Shown: positions 11,521 to 24,497 of the stretch, piece by piece | How positions within the stretch are numbered: position 1 is the stretch's first letter | Layout of the letters: each line of letters starts with the position of its first letter | Assembly (NCBI RefSeq): GCF_032854445.1 | Contig: NC_088303.1 | Span: 15,075,501 to 15,139,500 of the forward strand | DNA from: Liolophura sinensis | Taxonomy: Eukaryota; Mollusca; Polyplacophora; Chitonida; Chitonidae | DNA length: 64,000 nt | Direction of reading: 5' to 3' | Position numbers and translations under genes: made by a program | The notes under the pieces: model-generated | What the model saw: the letters and a program-made list of their open reading frames with translations, nothing else | Database searches by the model: none | Told to the model about the DNA's origin: nothing

Positions 11521-14500
11521 ATACATACACACAGCATTATTCAATGCTGAAAATGCAAGCATGTGAAATGGTTTGTAATATACATCTTCAGTCTAGTTAT
11601 GGCATTGAAGCAATGTAATCCAACAGGTCCTCAGTGGCAGCAGTATTGAGTGTCAGATGGGATAGTCATTCAAATTTGAATCTATAGGACTTGTCAAGAC
11701 AAGGGGGGGATTTGTTCCACCATACTGGATATCATATGTCACTTGAAATGATCGCTGAGCTCTTTCAATGACATGGCACAACCAATGTCCTGTGTGGTTC
11801 AAGTATGCAAACTGGTTTGTTTACACTTTATCAGAAGGGAATCAAGGTGTGTGAACATTCCTGTGTAACAGAAATGGGTTGTTACAATGAAGCAGAAAAT
11901 TTATCCTTCATGCGTGTAGTGCTGCGTACAATTGTATTTCTGTGCCAATGTAAGCTGATAATTGTTGTGACCTGTCTGTCACTTGTACAGTTTTGAAAAG
12001 CCCTTCTAATTTTGACGGTCTTGTTGATATAATTAGTGTTACCATTTCCACTCGTGAATTGTCTTACTTCTGAATGAATATGCCCATATGTTTGATATTT
12101 TCTTTATTGGCATTTATTATTGTGATTGACATGAGATGGTCAGACTGACATGTTCTATTTATTGATTTACCTATATTGTATTGATCCACTCCTGTCTTGA
12201 TGCCCATCTGTCTTGGCAGACTCGGGTACTAGACTCTCCTTTAATTGGACTTTATTGATCTCTATCTTGCAGCACACCTGTGTGTCCAGTAATCAGTTGC
12301 TGTGTTGAGCTATAGCTTAGAATTCATTGTATCTGAACCTGTATGTATATGACTTGATATTTGTGTAAAGGTCAGAGCGCACTGAAATTGCTTCGCCAGA
12401 TTGTCGCATCAAAGTAATCCAAGTGCTAATGGGTTTAATTTATTGAATTGTCAGATCCAATGAAAAGTTGCTTCTCGCAGTTGATGTTTTATTTGGCATG
12501 ACAAGCGAGTTGGGATTATTGCTGAATGTGGTTGATTTGAATGGATAATGGAAAAGAAAGAAAGAATATGTTGGTCTGCAAACATTCATTGATTTGATTG
12601 AACTGAACATTGAATTTCCATTTGGTGCTGTAGGCCTTGGTGTTAGGCATGGAAATAAAGGAATTAGGTGTGCCATTTGTGTCATATTTGTGCATGTAAT
12701 TTTTGCATGTCATTGTCGGGACTAGGATTATTTGGGAGGCCTATAGACTGAATGGTCTAGACATTTGACATGTATTAGGCATCTGATTCTGACATGTCTA
12801 ATGTTGCTGATCGATCGATTTGGAACATACACTGATACCTCTGCCAATTTTGTGTTCAAAAAATGTATGCCGTACCCAGAAAAAATAATGCCAGATAATG
12901 ATAACCTTGTGTGGTGTCTGGGAATGCCATGTGTAATTAAATAAAACATTAGTTCAGTATAAACATGTTTTATTCATTCAAAATCCAAGTTAAGAGTAAA
13001 AAAAAGTCACTTGCTTGTTTAGTCTGAACTTATTTTATTTATGACTGTGGACTTTATTCTAATGAGGTTTCTGCCCGTTGCCAAATGCAAAAGGATTATG
13101 TGGTGCTTATAATAATCTTATCAAGAAATAAAATTTCTGGAGTATTCTGTTCTTACGCTAAACATGTTATATCAAACTTAAGAAAATTTTAACCTTAATC
13201 CTATTTCTGTATTTATGTATGTAAACTATTCAAATTAACTTCTCTTGGTTATTTTATTTCGAGATCATGATAGGAATGTAGTTAATTGGCACAACCTCCT
13301 TTTATTCTGTCAAAATGTGCTTTGATTGAGATATCATGTGAACTAGCTAAACTGGAATATGCAGTTGCTGTTCGGTCTTGTCTACATAATCTCTATATTG
13401 TAGCATGAATAAGTGTACATATATGATGGAATCATGAGTGTATATATGGTGCTTTTATCACTGTCGCTATTATCACTGGATGTACGTTTATAATATCAGT
13501 ATTGTAGTCAACCATGTAGTCTGGTAATTGTACAACTGGCTCAATATGTCTTTTTATTTTTTGGAAATTTTTCTCATCTAGAGAAGAAAATGAAACTGAA
13601 ATGAGTTGTTATGAACTTAGGAAATCTTTTTCCTCTGTTGTGATGTATAATGTTAGCTTGTATCTCACACACTATAGCCAGATGCTGTGAATCCAGATAC
13701 TCTATAACTGTAGTGTGTAAGCAGTGTTAAACTAGAACATCCAAATTTTATGTAAACAGAGTTGTGAATAGAGAAAGATTTAGTTGTGCTAGATTCAAAG
13801 CTTTTCATCATAGCTGAGAATAAACCAGGCTATACCAAATGAACCCTTACCCCCCCTCCAAACTCTCCCCCCCTCCCCTCCCCCCTCCCCCTCCCATGTG
13901 AACTAAAACTCCTCCTTTATCTGTACAGGTGTGAGTTATATGCATGTTCACACAGCTACCTTTGCTGTAATTTTGTTGAAACCCACAGTTAATTGTTTTA
14001 CAGATTTTTTTGTGCATGTGCACAATCAAGTATTTAAATACAAGCATCCCATTTGAACCATAATTTTTAAATTAGTTATAAAGGGTTATATAGAGTTTAT
14101 TTCTTACAGGAAAATACTAGAAAAAGAAGAATCTGGAAGTTCATTGTCAGAAGATTGAGTTTTTATGGCCACTTTTTCCCTGAATTCTGACAGGTACATG
14201 TATATATAATCTAGATAAAATGCAGGTTTGCCTTATTCCATCCCCACATAAGTCTCGCATATCCTGTAATCATCAGTAACAAGTGAATTGCATTTAAAAT
14301 AAGTTAACAAATTTAATATATGTTATTTTTTTAATACATCCGGGGTTTCATGCTTATATTTATAATATCCTATTTTAAGTGTCATTCATTCATAAACTTG
14401 TGACTGATACTCGTGATCTGCCGGTTAAATATAACCAGTTTTATCTTATCCTGACATGTAGACACGCACTTGAAAAGCAAGTTTGCCAAAAGATATTGTC

Positions 14501-14719
14501 CATGGGTAAATTAAACCCAGGAAGGGGGTGGGTGGATATGGGAGTGGAGATGCAGTCGTATGTGCATGTTCTATTCTAAAATATTACATCGGTGTGTTAT
14601 TTTACAGAATAAATTGTAAATCTGGCTGTGTGTTTAGAAACTTGTTGGAGATACGTGTTGATTATGGTTCATGTCATTCCAGATATTATTTTTGACCCAT
14701 CACTCATATTTTTAAGACT
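11521..14719. other. Intron-like stretch, no gene seen
   Basis: No supportable coding exon. The only marked structure is the pyrimidine tract at 13849-13897. Confidence 0.5.
13849..13897 (-). other. C-rich tract, G-quadruplex potential on minus strand
   Basis: The plus strand is almost pure C and T (runs of up to eight C with short T or A interruptions). The minus strand therefore has more than four runs of three or more G with 1-4 base loops, the canonical intramolecular quadruplex pattern. It does not abut a recognisable gene. Confidence 0.6.
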
Positions 14720-14980
14720 GTTTCAGTGGCCTAATGGTTAGAGGGTCCGTGTCAATATCAGGAGACCACGGATCAAAGCCAGGTCAGGCTGGTTGGCCCG
14801 GTGTATAATGTGACTGGGTGGGTTGTCATATCTTCAGCATATGATACTTATATGGCGGCAGCACTTTGCTGGCATGGACACCTTGCCACAAGAAAACACA
14901 GTATAGGTACACACACTTACTGACCCCTAGTCATCATGTGACTGAAAAATTGTTAAGTACAACGTAAAACCTCAACCCCA
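14720..14980 (+). mobile_element. SINE with tRNA head and family B 3' domain
   Basis: The head has A-box TGGCCTAATGG at 14727-14737 and a degenerate B-box GGATCAAAGCC at about 14770. The body differs from the other family B copies (contains GGCGGCAGCACTTTGCTGG). The 3' end CATGTGACTGAAAAATTG then TTAAGTACAACGTAAAACC is the shared family B domain. It is probably a subfamily together with the copy at 11280. Confidence 0.75.
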
Positions 14981-17166
14981 TACGTAAGTTTCGTAATGGG
15001 AGCTTTTGATGCCATGTGTTCATGGGGTGTTGGTGACATTTAAGCTGTTGATGACGATTCTTGGGGCCACCTGTCTAAGACAAGTGACGATTCTTGGGGC
15101 CACCTGCAGAGTCTTAGATTCATTGAAGATGATTGAATCTTCCATCAATATGGTGTGGATATCACCGACACATGGAAAATTGAAGTTAATCCGTGTGTAC
15201 TCACCAAAGTCCTGTGATTTACCCCACTCGCTCTTGTTTCTATTGTATACATGTACCTGTATGTAAAATTGATCACCACCCCTAAAATTGATTTGTGTAA
15301 CAAATTGCTGAGTGTGGCATTGTACAGCAATCAATCAACCAAAAAAGGAAATCAATTCATTAGAACCTATGTGCGTGTAGATTACCAGTTACCACCTTTT
15401 ACATGTACATGTAACATAGATTTAATACTGATCAATAATGGCCTGTACATAACTTGAAGCTCAGCTGCTTTTCAAAAAAAAAAAAAGATGAGGATTATTT
15501 TCCCTTAATTAAGTTCCCAAATCTGTGATAAAGTTTTAAGAACCAAAAGCTAAGCCCAGGATTGTTTTCTTCATGCAGTTACCATATACCATAACTTCCT
15601 TTGTATGTTTGTTTGTCCCTGATAGGCTAAATTGGTTATAAAAGTTGATAGGTTATTGTCTTATTACCCCAAGTGACTTCTACAGATGTTTGCCCTTCTT
15701 GACCTCTGATACTAAAAGGTCACTGAGTATGATGTACAGCCAGTTTCATCACTTTATCATATGTGTTTGATTGGTAAAGTATTTGTTTTTGTGGGAAAAA
15801 ACTCATATTTTGCAGCAGTTTTAATTTTCTTGTTTCACATAAGTAATGGGTTTCCTTGGTTCCAAAATTTAAGGCAGGAATTATTCAAAACCTTATCAAT
15901 CACACATTTGTAAATTGGTAACCTTGTTATTGGGATCTGTTTTTACATTTAAATCGCTTTAAACTGATTTAATCATCTGTCAAATAGGTAACCAATTTGA
16001 CATTCATTTGGTCGTTGATTCAAAAGAATTGTATTCATAAATACTATTTTCTCGGTTACTTGTGACCATTTACCATGTATAACACTTTTGTTGCTGCTCT
16101 GGTTTTACACTCTGTGCTGTGAGCCTTTCATATTTCTATGTTTTAATTCAAACGAATCCCTGTGATCTTTGACCGATTAAAATTCAAGGAGAACAAATTC
16201 ACCTTTACAGGTGTACTCCTTTGACTTAACAGAACCAGTCAAAACCTGTATGGAGCCAAACCCCTCAGTATTTTAACCATGAATGGATCCGAGAGGACTT
16301 TATCAGACTTTTTGTTAGTTAATATCTTCTCTGAAGTATACATTATAGGTGTTCCACATGTATCAGATCCTCTTGTACTATTTATCTGCTTCTCCCTGAG
16401 TGATAAAATGACATCATTTGTTTGCAGTATATAGTCTGGAGTTCGCTTGTTTACTGATATCACAGACCACTAAGTAAATGTAAGTCAAGGAAATATTCTA
16501 ATTCCTGGCACCCTTCTGAGGGTTTATTGAAAGTTTATTTTGACTTACATTTGTTTAATTACCCTGTGCACAAACTCCAGCATCCATAAAACATCCCATC
16601 GTATAAGTTATATAGTATAAATTCTTGACTTGCTTTTAAGCAATATTCATATGGAAAACTTACATTTCTCATGGTTATATGATTAGCAATAATCCAGTAG
16701 TCCCTATCTAAGATTTAAGATTAGAGGATCTGATACATGTAGCTGTAGGTAGGCGCCACTGTGGCAGGTAAATGGTTACTACCAGTGTCCAAGTTTTACA
16801 ATCATGAAGATCTTGTTTGATCACTAGTGAAGCTGTTTGCACTTATAAGTGATACTGAGGTATTCTCAGGTGTGCATCTACCAAGTGGGACTTCTGAACA
16901 AGTATGAAGGTTTAGAAGTGCTGTATTTGCATACAAAATTTATTTCAGATTACAAGGACTATATGTCACCCAAAACTTTGTTCTGATGACAAACGCATAT
17001 GTCTCCTTCAGGTATTCTGAGAATTCTATTGATAAAAAAAAAAGGTTTTTTCTTTTTTTTATATGTACATGTTCATGTTGGGTAACATTGGGTAGTTGGT
17101 AAACGGTCAGTTTTAGTAAGGAAATTCAAATGGTTTTTTACCTTTATTTGCCTTTAAAAATATACT
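14981..17166. other. No gene seen; short duplication at 15052-15107
   Basis: A 22-bp sequence beginning TGACGATTCTTGGGGCC occurs at 15052 and again at 15085, a 33-bp local duplication. Frames of 61-104 codons around 15006-15457 overlap one another on both strands and show no motif. Confidence 0.5.
16471..16559. repeat. Short inverted repeat
   Basis: TAAGTAAATGTAAGTCAA at the left is matched by TTGACTTACATTTGTTTAA at the right, around about 52 bp. It could be a very small foldback element or the relic of one. No second copy was seen in the window. Confidence 0.5.
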
Positions 17167-17167
17167 A

Positions 17168-17384
17168 CTGTAATTCTTCACCCTTTTAGCATGTTTGCAA
17201 GATGTTTATTTAAACATATTCTGAAGGCATTATTCTGTGTTGACTGATAAAATTATACTTTTTCTGAAGCCTTCAAACTGGCCAATCCAACCAATGTAGT
17301 TGCGTTCCCGAAATGGAATAAAAAATGTACATAAATTGCACTGGAAATAGCTTTTTGATATGCAAATATGTTGAGGAATTAGGA
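17168..17384 (+). mobile_element. MITE family 1, copy 2
   Basis: 217 bp between TA dinucleotides. The left end is CTGTAATTCTTCACCC and the right end TTGAGGAATTAGGA. The interior shares GGCATTATTCTGTGT, CTGATAAAATTATAC, CCAATCCAACCAATGTAG and AAATTGCACTGGAA with the other copies. Non-coding. Confidence 0.85.
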
Positions 17385-17386
17385 TA

Positions 17387-18335
17387 TGTAATGAACTCCT
17401 TGTGATGACACTCTTTCTTACTTTATCACTCAATTTTCTCTTCTCCCCAAAAGTCCCCTATACCAACCTGTTATAACACTTATTTAGTGCCCCAAAAAAC
17501 ACAGAACCTGAATCCTCTTGGACATGTTGGAATGCTTTTTTGACGATATCTTTTGAGATTTCAAATACAGAACCTCCTTTATCTGACAAATTAAAAATTT
17601 GTAATATGAATAGCCTGCAAGTAAAGCAAATTTGTTTCTACCATACCATTTATGTGAATCTTCAGGGAATTCAAGCTTGTTTAATATAGTATGTAATAAT
17701 AAACCTAGACTGATATCATCTGTCTGTGGTTTTTGTGGACACAGCTTTTACATGTATTCACATGTAAAAATATCCCTGATATTAAAAGACCTTTGCTGAC
17801 TGGTAATTATGATTACATTTATATGAAATCTGTTTGATATGAAATCTATCTGAATATGAAATCAGAATTAATATGCCTTTATAATTCTGCTCCTAGCATG
17901 CTTATGCAAGTATTTATACTTTAATGTGGGTGTAAGCGGTAATAGTGTTCTGAGTAGGAGTGAGGAGTCAAGAAATCTGGGGCATGAAGCCAAGCTATTG
18001 CTTAGTCATGTTAGTCAGCATTGTTTCTAATTTTTGAGAAGGTCAAAAGATGCTACCCGTGCCAAATTTTGAACTATTTTAGTAGAGAGCAAAAAACTAC
18101 AAGCAAACATGTTTACCCCGTTAATGTGACCTCTGCAGTGAGTGTGAAACACAAGCTCTGACTGGTGCATGTTTGGAGAAAATGATACTGCATCTGTCAG
18201 ACGTTGACTAGGGTATTCGTTACAGCTGCATTCTCAGCCATGTGTGTATAAAGTACATGTGTCTTCAGCTACCAGGTAACAATCTTGCCTGAATGCTGCT
18301 TGTTCCCCAAATAACAGCCCACCCTCATTCCTGCA
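17387..18335. other. No gene seen
   Basis: AT-rich, CpG-poor stretch with no coding exon, repeat or RNA gene that I can support. Confidence 0.5.
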
Positions 18336-18339
18336 TGTC

Positions 18340-18990
18340 TACATGCATCATACAACCCACATGGACATATGTATGTGTAACATGGAACCACCTGTGCATG
18401 ATGGCTGTACAGCTGCACTACAGCCGTCATTGTCTTGTGTTTACGTGGATGCATCATACAGCCATCATATATGGGTCTTACAGCCATCCTTTATTTATCT
18501 TTAAAGCCATTACACAGACATCCTACATGCACCCTATAACCATTATATAACAATATCCTACATGGATCCTACAGCCATCCTACAGCCATTGCACAACCAT
18601 CTTACATGGTGCCAACAGCCATCTTACATGGATCCTACAGCCATTGTACAACCATCCTACATGGTCCCAACAGCCATCCTACAGGGATTCTACAGCCATT
18701 GTACAACCATCCTACATGGTCCCAACAGCCATCCTACATGGATCCTACAGCCATTGTACAACCATCCTACAGGGTCCCAACAGTAATCCTACATGGATCC
18801 TACAGCCATTGCAGAATCATCCTACATGGTGCCAACAGCCATCCTACATGGATCCTACAGCCATTGTACAACCATCCTACATGGTCCCAACAGCCATCCT
18901 ACATGGATCCTACAGCCATTGTACAACCATCCTACAGGGTCCCAACAGCCATCCTACATGGATCCTACAGCCATTGTACAACCATCCTAC
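18340..18990 (+). repeat. Minisatellite, 55-bp unit built from five 11-mers
   Basis: The marker CCATTGTACAA (or a one- or few-base variant) starts at 18586, 18641, 18696, 18751, 18806, 18861, 18916 and 18971, exactly 55 bp apart each time. Each unit is five 11-mers: CCATCCTACAT, GGTCCCAACAG, CCATCCTACAT, GGATCCTACAG, CCATTGTACAA. Degenerate flanking copies extend left to about 18340. Overlapping long plus-strand frames (up to 133 codons) are a by-product of a stop-poor unit. Confidence 0.93.
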
Positions 18991-19214
18991 ATATATGCAT
19001 TGAATAGTCTCACAGCCTACATACATGTGCAGCTATCCTGCAGTCAGACATGGGTGATGCTAACATCACGCAACCAATCTAAAGCCTTTTTTTTAAACCT
19101 GATTACTGTCATATGTGAAAAATTGTTGAGCACAGAATTGAACACCAGTAATAGACATATATAAACAGATAAGGAAAAAAAGCTTTCATGGTGTATGGAT
19201 GGTGGCAGGGATAA

Positions 19215-20315
19215 TTATTACAACCATTCAACCACCATTCAGTCATGCAGCCATTCAACAACCATTCAGTCATGCAACCATTCAACAACCATTCAGTCAT
19301 GTATATATTCAATAACCATTCAGTCATGCATCCATTCAACAACCATTCAGTTATGCAACCATTCAACAACCATTCAGCCGTGCAACCATTCACGAACCAT
19401 TCAGCCATACAACTATTCAGTTATGCAACCATTCAACAACCATACAACCAAGCAACCATTCAACAACCATTCAGCCATACAACTATTCAGTCATGCATCC
19501 ATTCAACAACCATTCAGTCATGCAACCATTCAACAACCATTCAGTCATGTATATATTCAATAACCATTAAGTCATGCATCCATTCAACAACCATTCAGTC
19601 ATTCAACAACCATTCAACAACCATTCAGCCATGCAACATTCAAGAACCATTCAGCCGTGCAACCATTCACGAACCATTCAGCCATACAACTATTCAGTCA
19701 TGCAACCATTCAACAACCATACAGCCAAGCAACCATTCAACAACCATTCAGTCATGCAACTATTCAATAAACCATTCAGCCATACAACTATTCAGTCATG
19801 CATCCATTCAACAACCATTCAGTCATGCAACCATTCAACAACCATTCAGCCATGCAACATTCAAGAACCATTCAGCCATACAACTATTCAGTCATGCATC
19901 CATTCAACAACCATTCAGTCATGCAACCATTCAACAACCATTCAGCCATGCAACCATTCAACAACCATTCAGCCATGCAACATTCAAGAACCATTCAGCC
20001 GTGCAACATTCAAGAACCATTCAGCCATACAACTATTCAGTCATGCATCCATTCAACAACCATTCAGTCATGCAACCATTCAACAACCATTCAGCCATGC
20101 AACATTCAAGAACCATTCAGCCGTGCAACCATTCACGAACCATTCAGCCATACAACTATTCAGTCATGCAACCATTCAACAACCATACAGCCAAGCAACC
20201 ATTCAACAACCATTCAGTCATGCAACTATTCAATAAACCATTCGGTCATGCAACCATTCAGTCATGCAACCATTCAACAACCATTCAGTCATGCAACCAT
20301 TCAAAAGCCATCATG
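19215..20315 (+). repeat. Minisatellite, 27-bp unit with larger cassettes
   Basis: The dominant unit is CCATTCAACAA plus CCATTCAGTCATGCAA (27 bp), giving a nine-residue peptide period in the open frames (up to 359 codons). Variant units (CATACAACTATTCAG, CAACATTCAAGAAC, CGAACCATTC) are arranged in larger cassettes. A segment of about 95 bp starting with CATACAACTATTCAGT recurs at 19406, 19683 and 20149. Stop codons appear where unit length departs from 27. I do not regard it as a gene. Confidence 0.92.
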
Positions 20316-20319
20316 CAGG

Positions 20320-23300
20320 GATGATAGCTGTATAATTGTGACATAGGACCATGCCACAGGCATGGTATAGCTGTACATGAATAAAGGTTTCACCACCTTT
20401 ATATACTATCTTTAGTATACTGGCTGTACATGTATGTTGATCTTGCACGGAATCATGAAACCATCATTTTGCACAAGTTTTGCATTATGTACATCTAGAA
20501 TGCACTCTACGAAATGTAGCCTTACACAGTTTTTAACTGGGGCTTATGTAAGGCTTTAAACTGTCAAAGGGATATTTTTATTGGCCCATACATATTGGGA
20601 ACTTATTCAAATCTGTGCTGTGTGTATCGTTACGTCTTAGTTATCTATTAGCATGCTTCATGATTGCCACAGGGGATTTACCTGCTGTCAATTTTCCATC
20701 ATGTGAGAATGTGTATAATGTAGTGTGCGCACAGATAAAAAAACTACAAGGGGAAACACTTTTGATGGCCTTCACACACAGCTTTGACACAAACTTTAAT
20801 TCTGGATTAGAATCTGCAACTTCATCGGTCTAGGGTCAACCAGCCGTGCTGAGAAGAATTAAGGCATCAGCAGACAGTCTGTGAGAGCCCCTACTTCATG
20901 TGTATATGTTACATGTAATATAGTGTACCATAACTCTTCACAGTTTATCAAATATAGACAACACAGAAATATAATATCATCTGTGGTAACATTATACTGT
21001 GGTAGATGAGGAGTCATATATCATCCACATGTAGGGTAAACACATGTTGTTTTCGATCAGCAATGTGTGTCTATCCATGCGTCTGAATTAGACAGAGGAC
21101 TGTTTACAAATAACAAAAGCTAGCAAATACATGCTGTGGTATGTCATTTTGTCTTTAACAGCCTTTGCTTTGAAGCTAAATTTTAATTTCATCTATATTG
21201 CATGGGTTGTTTTCCTTAATTCTTTTACCTTTGAGTCGTGTGCATTTATATGCTGTTGCATTAGATGAATTTGTTGGTGTAACCAATTAAAATTCAAGTG
21301 GTTAATGTGACGTATATTATTTTACAGAGGAATAAACATTTAATTCCTCCTGTAATCTTTATTTTATTATGTTCCATTGAGGTGGCATTGTATTAAAATT
21401 AAATAGAAACTTTTTTGGTTTGAACATTGCAATCTAAGCTGTGAAATTATTAAATCTTATACAAGCAGACTAAAACAAAATAATATAATTTTTAATTTTC
21501 ATGTGGTGTATTTTAAATTAATTTTGTGTCATCTATTCTCTTCAATGAACACACAGGTTTGAATATGTAGCTTTGGCAGATGATAGTATTATTAAGGTTA
21601 CGCAGGGCATGGGCAACTGTTTGTATAGCAGCCAGTCCTTAATGCATATTGTATCTTCTTACTTTGTATTACCATTCAGTATCACCTATCACAAAAAGGG
21701 AAGTTCAAGGAACTCTTTCTCTTGAAACAAAGTGCAGTTTGTGCCATTAGACGTGGAGAATTATGCCATAATAGGTTGCATATGGAGAAGATGTATGCAT
21801 GGATTGTAATGTTATAGGTCATTTTTCTGAAAACCAAACAGGGAAGTTTTAATGTGCTTTCAGGGTAGATTTATTAATAGTTTTGACCTGCATTTTTCTG
21901 CATTGTTTATCTCGAAACATACATGTAGTTCAGTTTGTGCCATGAAAACAAACCATGAAGCGTTCAGCAGTAATAGTTTACATGTGGAGCAGATAACGTT
22001 TTGTGAGTAATAATGAGTTTTTCTGAAAATCAGTTGTTAGGCTTAGTCAAGTGATGTGTACTGATTACACAGTTACATGCTATTTATTTATTTATGAAAT
22101 GAGGAAGTGAACTATGTGACATTTGTAAATGTTATTAAATATGTGAGTGGGTCATGTATTTACATCATCAAAACTTGCAGTTTTTAGTAGATTTGTTAAC
22201 GACATGGATGTAAGTGAGAAATCTGTCTATGATACAGGTGCTTTTGGCTATTTGGGGTTTGTTTATGATTTGCTTGACACAGTTAACTGGAGGATAATGT
22301 CATGTGATAGATATCTGATATCTGGTAGAGCCCCTTTCACTGTTTATTTTGAGGCTATCAGCACAGGCAGTGAAATCTAAATACATGTGCCTGTCACATC
22401 TTTGTACCTATCCAAAGAATTCATTTATTAACATAGTTAAAGGTTTAGTGAAACTTAAAACAGCATTTTCAGCTTTGCAATTCAGAAAATCAATAATCAA
22501 AGTTGTATTTGATATATAAACAATGAAAACTTGATCATGTGTATGATGAAAGAATGAAATAATTTAATGTGAAAGATTTGATAGACATTAACATAATGAC
22601 ATAGTCAGTGCCTTTAACTATAACTTAGTTAGCTGCAGTTCAGCATTACCTTTGATAATTATTTGATGAAATTATGACGATTGTTGATTATAATTAGACA
22701 CTGTGTGAAAGAATCCAGACAATCCGGATACAATATCTAAAAGTTTTGAAGCTTGGACTATTTACCTTATGTTCTATGTCGTCTAGATATTAGTAAATAT
22801 GTTGTTCTTCGTGTTTTGTTTTTTGAGCACTCAGTATTTGATTTATAAATGAGTGATAACATTTTCAGTGTTATTTATTGTGAGGATGAATCATGTATGT
22901 CTGACATGTCTAGAGAGGTTGCATGTTTTGTGAACAAATTTTTGTGGGTTTTCTGAACAGTATTTACCCTCTGAACTGTTGTTAGGGCAGCTATTTTGGG
23001 GCGTCAGGTTACTTAATGTCAACATTCTTTTCAGGCCTGATGTATTTTTAGCCACTGTTCAAGTGTATGTAAACACTGTATTTATAAAAAAAAGTACATG
23101 AAGTCCAACTGCATAAAACATGATTACTTTTACATCTATAAAATTTCAATGGCGTTTTTGCTGACATTTATGTTACTAGTGGGAAGATGACCCACATAAT
23201 TATTTCTAAAACAAAAAAACATAAGAAATCTCAATTGTACTAAAGATTATGTGCAAAATTTTGAATGGACTTGATTTCACTGAATTATTTTTTTAACATT

Positions 23301-24210
23301 GAAATAGATTATTATGCTGAAGAATTTGTCCGAATTACATTTTAGTTTTCAGAATAACAGCTACTGTACTTTGATGACCTTCACAAAATTAATAACTGCA
23401 GGGAACATGCCTTCATTCATGATTCTTAAGATCTTGTGGCTTCTCTGTCATGGTCCTGGTGTCTGACTTGTATCGTTTGACTGAACTTTCTCAGTAGTCC
23501 GGTACACATGAATATGTAGTAGAGTACAGCAGCTGATGCCAGAAGATCAGGAAAGGGTGAAAAGAAGCAATGCTGTGCGCTCTCAGAGAATCAGGAGGCC
23601 CCATAATGTGTCACTAGAATTTAATCATACCTGTTGTTTTCAACTGAGCAAGTCCACCTTTGTTGAAAGTGCTTGTCTCGTTCAGGGCATTTTGTACTGT
23701 ATCTGTGAGCCTCGTGTTCTGACATGTGACAGTGGCTTCATTTGGCTGTGTTAATACCCCGGGGCATTCTTCTTGCTTTTATTAGTTGTGCTGAACTATC
23801 TTTGTGTATGCATTAATCTGACTGTCTTAAAGAAGGGGATTACGTTTGGCATTAAAATTTATTTCTTAAATTACTTGATATTTATACGTTATAGCCCACA
23901 AGTAATAATGTCAGGACAGATATTCGTAGATAAATTTTTATATGAAATTCCAAAGCATCCATCCTGAAATTCCAAATGTAGTCCACAGGCTTTGTCTGAA
24001 AATTGTGAAACCATTAGGGTAGACAAGATACTTGTACAAAATGCTGTGTCATCACACATTCAACCACGACCTTCAAGTCGATCTTGCTCATGCTTATGTT
24101 GTCAGGAACTTCTTTGCACCTGGAATCTGGCATGATTGACCTGGTTGTTAAGATGATATGACGAATTTGTTTTGGCTGGCGCACAGTATAACAGTAACAT
24201 GAACTCTCAA
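20320..24210. other. Intron-like stretch, no gene seen
   Basis: No exon I can defend. A 72-codon frame at 23536-23754 begins with a hydrophilic run (PEDQERVKRSNAVRSQRIRR) but continues into Cys-rich low-information sequence and has no convincing splice sites. Confidence 0.5.
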
Positions 24211-24223
24211 GGCTGAAGTACAA

Positions 24224-24497
24224 TTTATTTATTTATTTATTTATTTGATTGGTGTTTTACGCTGTACTCAAGAATATTTCACTTATACGACAGCGGCCAG
24301 CATTTTGGTGAGAGAAAGTCGAGCAGAGCCTGGGGAAAACCCACGACCATCCGCAGGTTGCTGTCAGACCTTCCCATGTATGGCCAGAGAGGAAACCAGC
24401 ATAGGCTGGACTTGAACTCACAGCGACCGCATTGATGAGAGACTCCTGAGTCATTACACTGCGCTAGTGCGCTAACCAACTGAGCAACAGAGGCCTC
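24224..24497 (-). mobile_element. SINE family A, full length, minus strand
   Basis: Read on the minus strand it begins GAGGCCTCTGTTGCTCAGTT (tRNA-like head with A-box), has the B-box-like GAGTTCAAGTCC, the GGCTGGTTTCCTCTC body, the 3' domain AAGTGAAATATTCTTGAGTA with CAGCGTAAAACACC, and an (AAATA)n tail. It is bounded by a 13-bp target-site duplication, GGCTGAAGTACAA at 24211-24223 and GGCTGACGTACAA at 24498-24510, with one mismatch. This is the best-defined family A copy here. It was presumably mobilised by a LINE reverse transcriptase. Confidence 0.92.

Noticed and set aside
18586-18990. CRISPR-like regular spacing
   Set aside because: The whole 55-bp unit is repeated, with no unique spacers, and the DNA is eukaryotic.
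19245-20324. 359-codon open frame as a repetitive protein gene
   Set aside because: It lies wholly inside the 27-bp minisatellite, has the repeat's peptide period, and competes with similar frames in other registers. No start context or splice signals support it.
23536-23754. 72-codon frame starting PEDQERVKRSN
   Set aside because: Only the first 25 residues look coding-like. The rest is low-information and Cys-rich, and no acceptor with a pyrimidine tract precedes it.
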